From Coprothermobacterota bacterium (GTDB lineage: Bacteria; Caldisericota; JANLFM01), in the NCBI GenBank assembly GCA_026389415.1, contig JAPLHX010000080.1:1-6653 (forward strand): a stretch of DNA of 6,653 bases, given 5' to 3'. Within the stretch, counting starts at the first letter, position 1. Every line of letters begins with the position of its first letter. The translations under genes and the position numbers were made by a program. Positions 5,480-6,653 of the stretch are shown piece by piece. The notes below the pieces were generated by a model. It was not told where the DNA came from and made no database searches. It worked only from the letters and a program-made list of their open reading frames with translations.

Positions 5480-5967
5480 CCGTTTTACCGATGCCGAAAG
5501 AAGCGATTCATCTGTCGATCCCGAAGCTTGTCAGTCGATTGGGCATCGTCATTTGTCACCGCTACCACAACTGTGCCGGGGGCAAATGCCTGCGGGCTTT
5601 GCGAAATCGGGAAGGGGCGTTTTTTCGCTATCGCGAACAAGAAGTAGAGTTAGTGGGCTTTACTTCCTGTGGCGGTTGCCCCGGCGGCAACATAGAAACC
5701 GCGCCGGAAGAGATGATCAAGAACGGGGCATCGATCGTTCATCTGGCGACGGGATTGCTGGTTGGCTATCCTCCTTGTCCCAGAATTCGATACTTTGCTG
5801 ATTTTTTACAGAATCGGTATCAACTGCAAGTGGTGATGGGCACGCACCCCATCCCGCAAAAATATTACCTGGTGCATCAGAGTTTAGGGAGTTGGGCGGC
5901 CCCGGGTTGGACAAACATCCTGGAGCCCGTGTTGACGGATGAGCCGATCCGGCTCTCCTATAACTGA
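5467..5967 (+). CDS. CGGC-domain protein (putative metal-binding)
   Basis: This 166-residue cytoplasmic protein belongs to the family named for its CGGC motif, whose function is unproven but suspected to be metal binding. IGVI-type strand LGIVICHRYHNCAGGKC gives Cys30, His31, His34, Cys36 and Cys41; TSCGGCPGGN gives Cys68 and Cys71; YPPCPR gives Cys104, followed by a helix and the strand VVMGTHPIPQKY with His127. These are the family's conserved positions and would suffice for one or two metal or Fe-S sites. Length is slightly above the usual 110-130 residues, because about 20 extra residues lie before the first strand and a short tail follows the domain. No export signal is seen. It lies between DUF134 (13-base overlap) and the NifX-like gene (26-base gap), so the three products probably act together. 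Confidence 0.88.
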   Translation: MQDLTVLPMPKEAIHLSIPKLVSRLGIVICHRYHNCAGGKCLRALRNREGAFFRYREQEVELVGFTSCGGCPGGNIETAPEEMIKNGASIVHLATGLLVGYPPCPRIRYFADFLQNRYQLQVVMGTHPIPQKYYLVHQSLGSWAAPGWTNILEPVLTDEPIRLSYN

Positions 5968-5984
5968 GCTGGAAAGCAAACAGA

Positions 5985-5989
5985 GGAGG
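5985..5989 (+). promoter_or_regulatory. Ribosome binding site of the NifX-like gene
   Basis: GGAGG, within AGAGGAGGA, lies 4 nt before ATG 5994. Confidence 0.7.
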
Positions 5990-5993
5990 AATC

Positions 5994-6365
5994 ATGAAGA
6001 TTGCCTTACCCACAGAAGACGGCAGCACCATCTGCGCCCACTTCGGCCGCGCCCCCCAGTTTCTGGTTTTCACCGTCGAGAACGAGCAAATCACAGGGAA
6101 GACCCTGCGGCCCAATACCCACGCCGCCGGGGAACACAGTCATCACGAGCCGGAGCGGAGCCACGATGATATTCTGGGTGCCCTCGCCGACTGTCAAGTG
6201 GTGATTTCCCAAGGGATGGGGCCACGTGCGGTGACTGCCTTGGAAGATGCGGGACTACTGGTCTTTTTCACCGAGGAGACCGACATCGAAACGGCCGTCC
6301 GTTTGTATCTGCAAGGAGACGTGACCAGCACGGAAAGCGGCTGCCAACAGCACCGCTGTTCCTGA
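5994..6365 (+). CDS. NifX/NifB-type dinitrogenase Fe-Mo cofactor domain protein
   Basis: This 123-residue protein consists of one NifX/NifB C-terminal-like domain, a ribonuclease-H-like fold known to bind Fe-S or Fe-Mo cofactor precursors. MKIALPTEDGSTICAHFGRAPQFLVF (1-26) is the typical opening with the HFGRAP loop; Cys14 is at its start. QVVISQGMGPRAV (68-80) is the second family signature. A His/Glu-rich insert (His43, 48, 50, 51 and 57) and a CQQHRC tail (Cys117, Cys122) add likely metal ligands. No nif structural gene is present, so a role in nitrogen fixation is not supported; stand-alone members are common in anaerobes beside DUF134 proteins. It has its own strong ribosome site and shares the operon with the CGGC gene. 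Confidence 0.92.
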   Translation: MKIALPTEDGSTICAHFGRAPQFLVFTVENEQITGKTLRPNTHAAGEHSHHEPERSHDDILGALADCQVVISQGMGPRAVTALEDAGLLVFFTEETDIETAVRLYLQGDVTSTESGCQQHRCS

Positions 6366-6382
6366 CTCCCGTTGCTGGGCGT

Positions 6383-6390
6383 AAGGAGGT
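6383..6390 (+). promoter_or_regulatory. Ribosome binding site of the coiled-coil protein
   Basis: AAGGAGGT lies 10 nt before ATG 6401 and only 17 nt after the NifX-like stop. This indicates operon continuation. Confidence 0.8.
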
Positions 6391-6400
6391 TCTTATACAA

Positions 6401-6653
6401 ATGAAACGAATTACCGTTCTTCTGCTTCTGCTCCTGGGCATGGGACTGTTGATCGGCCTTCCGGTCCGGGGAAATGACGTGTCCGACTTACAAGCCGAAC
6501 TGGATGAATACAAAGCGCAACTGGGTGTCGTTGAAGCCCAACTGACGGCGACCCAGGATCATCAAAGCGAGCTACTGAACCAAATCGACGACGTGAATGC
6601 CCAGATGTACGAGGTCGAAGGGCTGTTCACCTTCTACCAATCGAAGTCGGACG
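6401..6653 (+). CDS. Secreted coiled-coil protein, 5' part only
   Basis: The first 84 residues are visible; the gene runs off the window. MKRITVLLLLLLGMGLLIG with cleavage near PVRG-ND is a typical Sec signal peptide. From about residue 28 on, heptad-like spacing (LQAELDEYKAQLGVVEAQL, then HQSELLNQIDDVNAQMYEVE) predicts a long coiled coil. Such an architecture is seen in murein-hydrolase activators of the EnvC type and in many uncharacterised periplasmic proteins, so the family cannot be fixed without the C-terminus. It follows the NifX-like gene by 35 bases with a strong ribosome site and is probably in the same transcript, though its exported location sets it apart from the three cytoplasmic products. 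Confidence 0.8.
   Translation, partial: MKRITVLLLLLLGMGLLIGLPVRGNDVSDLQAELDEYKAQLGVVEAQLTATQDHQSELLNQIDDVNAQMYEVEGLFTFYQSKSD

Noticed and set aside
1..6653. Genome-wide reassignment of TGA
   Set aside because: Three genes with recognisable or plausible ends terminate in TGA (3928, 5965, 6363), so TGA acts as a normal stop here.
1..6653. CRISPR array, tRNA or rRNA genes
   Set aside because: No regularly spaced identical repeats and no tRNA or rRNA signatures were seen on either strand.

Overview
The window looks like an accessory or stress/redox locus of a moderately GC-rich bacterium with canonical Shine-Dalgarno sites. The gene content (a membrane 4Fe-4S 'polyferredoxin', an archaeal-type Prx6 peroxiredoxin, DUF134, CGGC and NifX-like proteins) fits an anaerobe or microaerophile. 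A Chloroflexota-type host is possible, but that is an inference from gene content alone.

Layout. Bases 1-196 hold no gene but carry diverged copies of a palindromic interspersed repeat. A VOC-fold lipoprotein is on the minus strand (197-1087). It is followed by about 540 bases with no intact gene; part of that stretch looks like a decayed reading frame on the plus strand. A NapH-like membrane 4Fe-4S protein runs on the minus strand from 3461 to 1632. An in-frame TGA at 2882-2880 sits exactly where a conserved cluster cysteine is expected. An unrecognised small protein is on the plus strand (3601-3930), and a Prx6-type peroxiredoxin is on the minus strand (4039-4758).

A divergent control region of about 330 bases follows. 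It starts a compact plus-strand operon: DUF134 HTH protein (5093-5479), CGGC-domain protein (5467-5967), NifX/NifB-type cofactor-binding protein (5994-6365) and a secreted coiled-coil protein cut by the window edge (6401 onward). The operon has a near-consensus sigma-70 promoter (TTGACA, 18 bp, TAATAT). An inverted repeat shaped like an ArsR/SmtB metalloregulator site overlaps the -10 end and predicted start, and a second palindrome covers the DUF134 start codon.

How the parts may work together: the membrane protein would pass electrons between the membrane and the cytoplasm, the peroxiredoxin detoxifies peroxides, and the DUF134-CGGC-NifX operon looks like a metal- or Fe-S-responsive unit rich in cysteine and histidine. 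The two most unusual points are the TGA-for-Cys position in the Fe-S protein (selenocysteine, other recoding, or recent inactivation) and the metalloregulator-like operator in front of the DUF134 operon.
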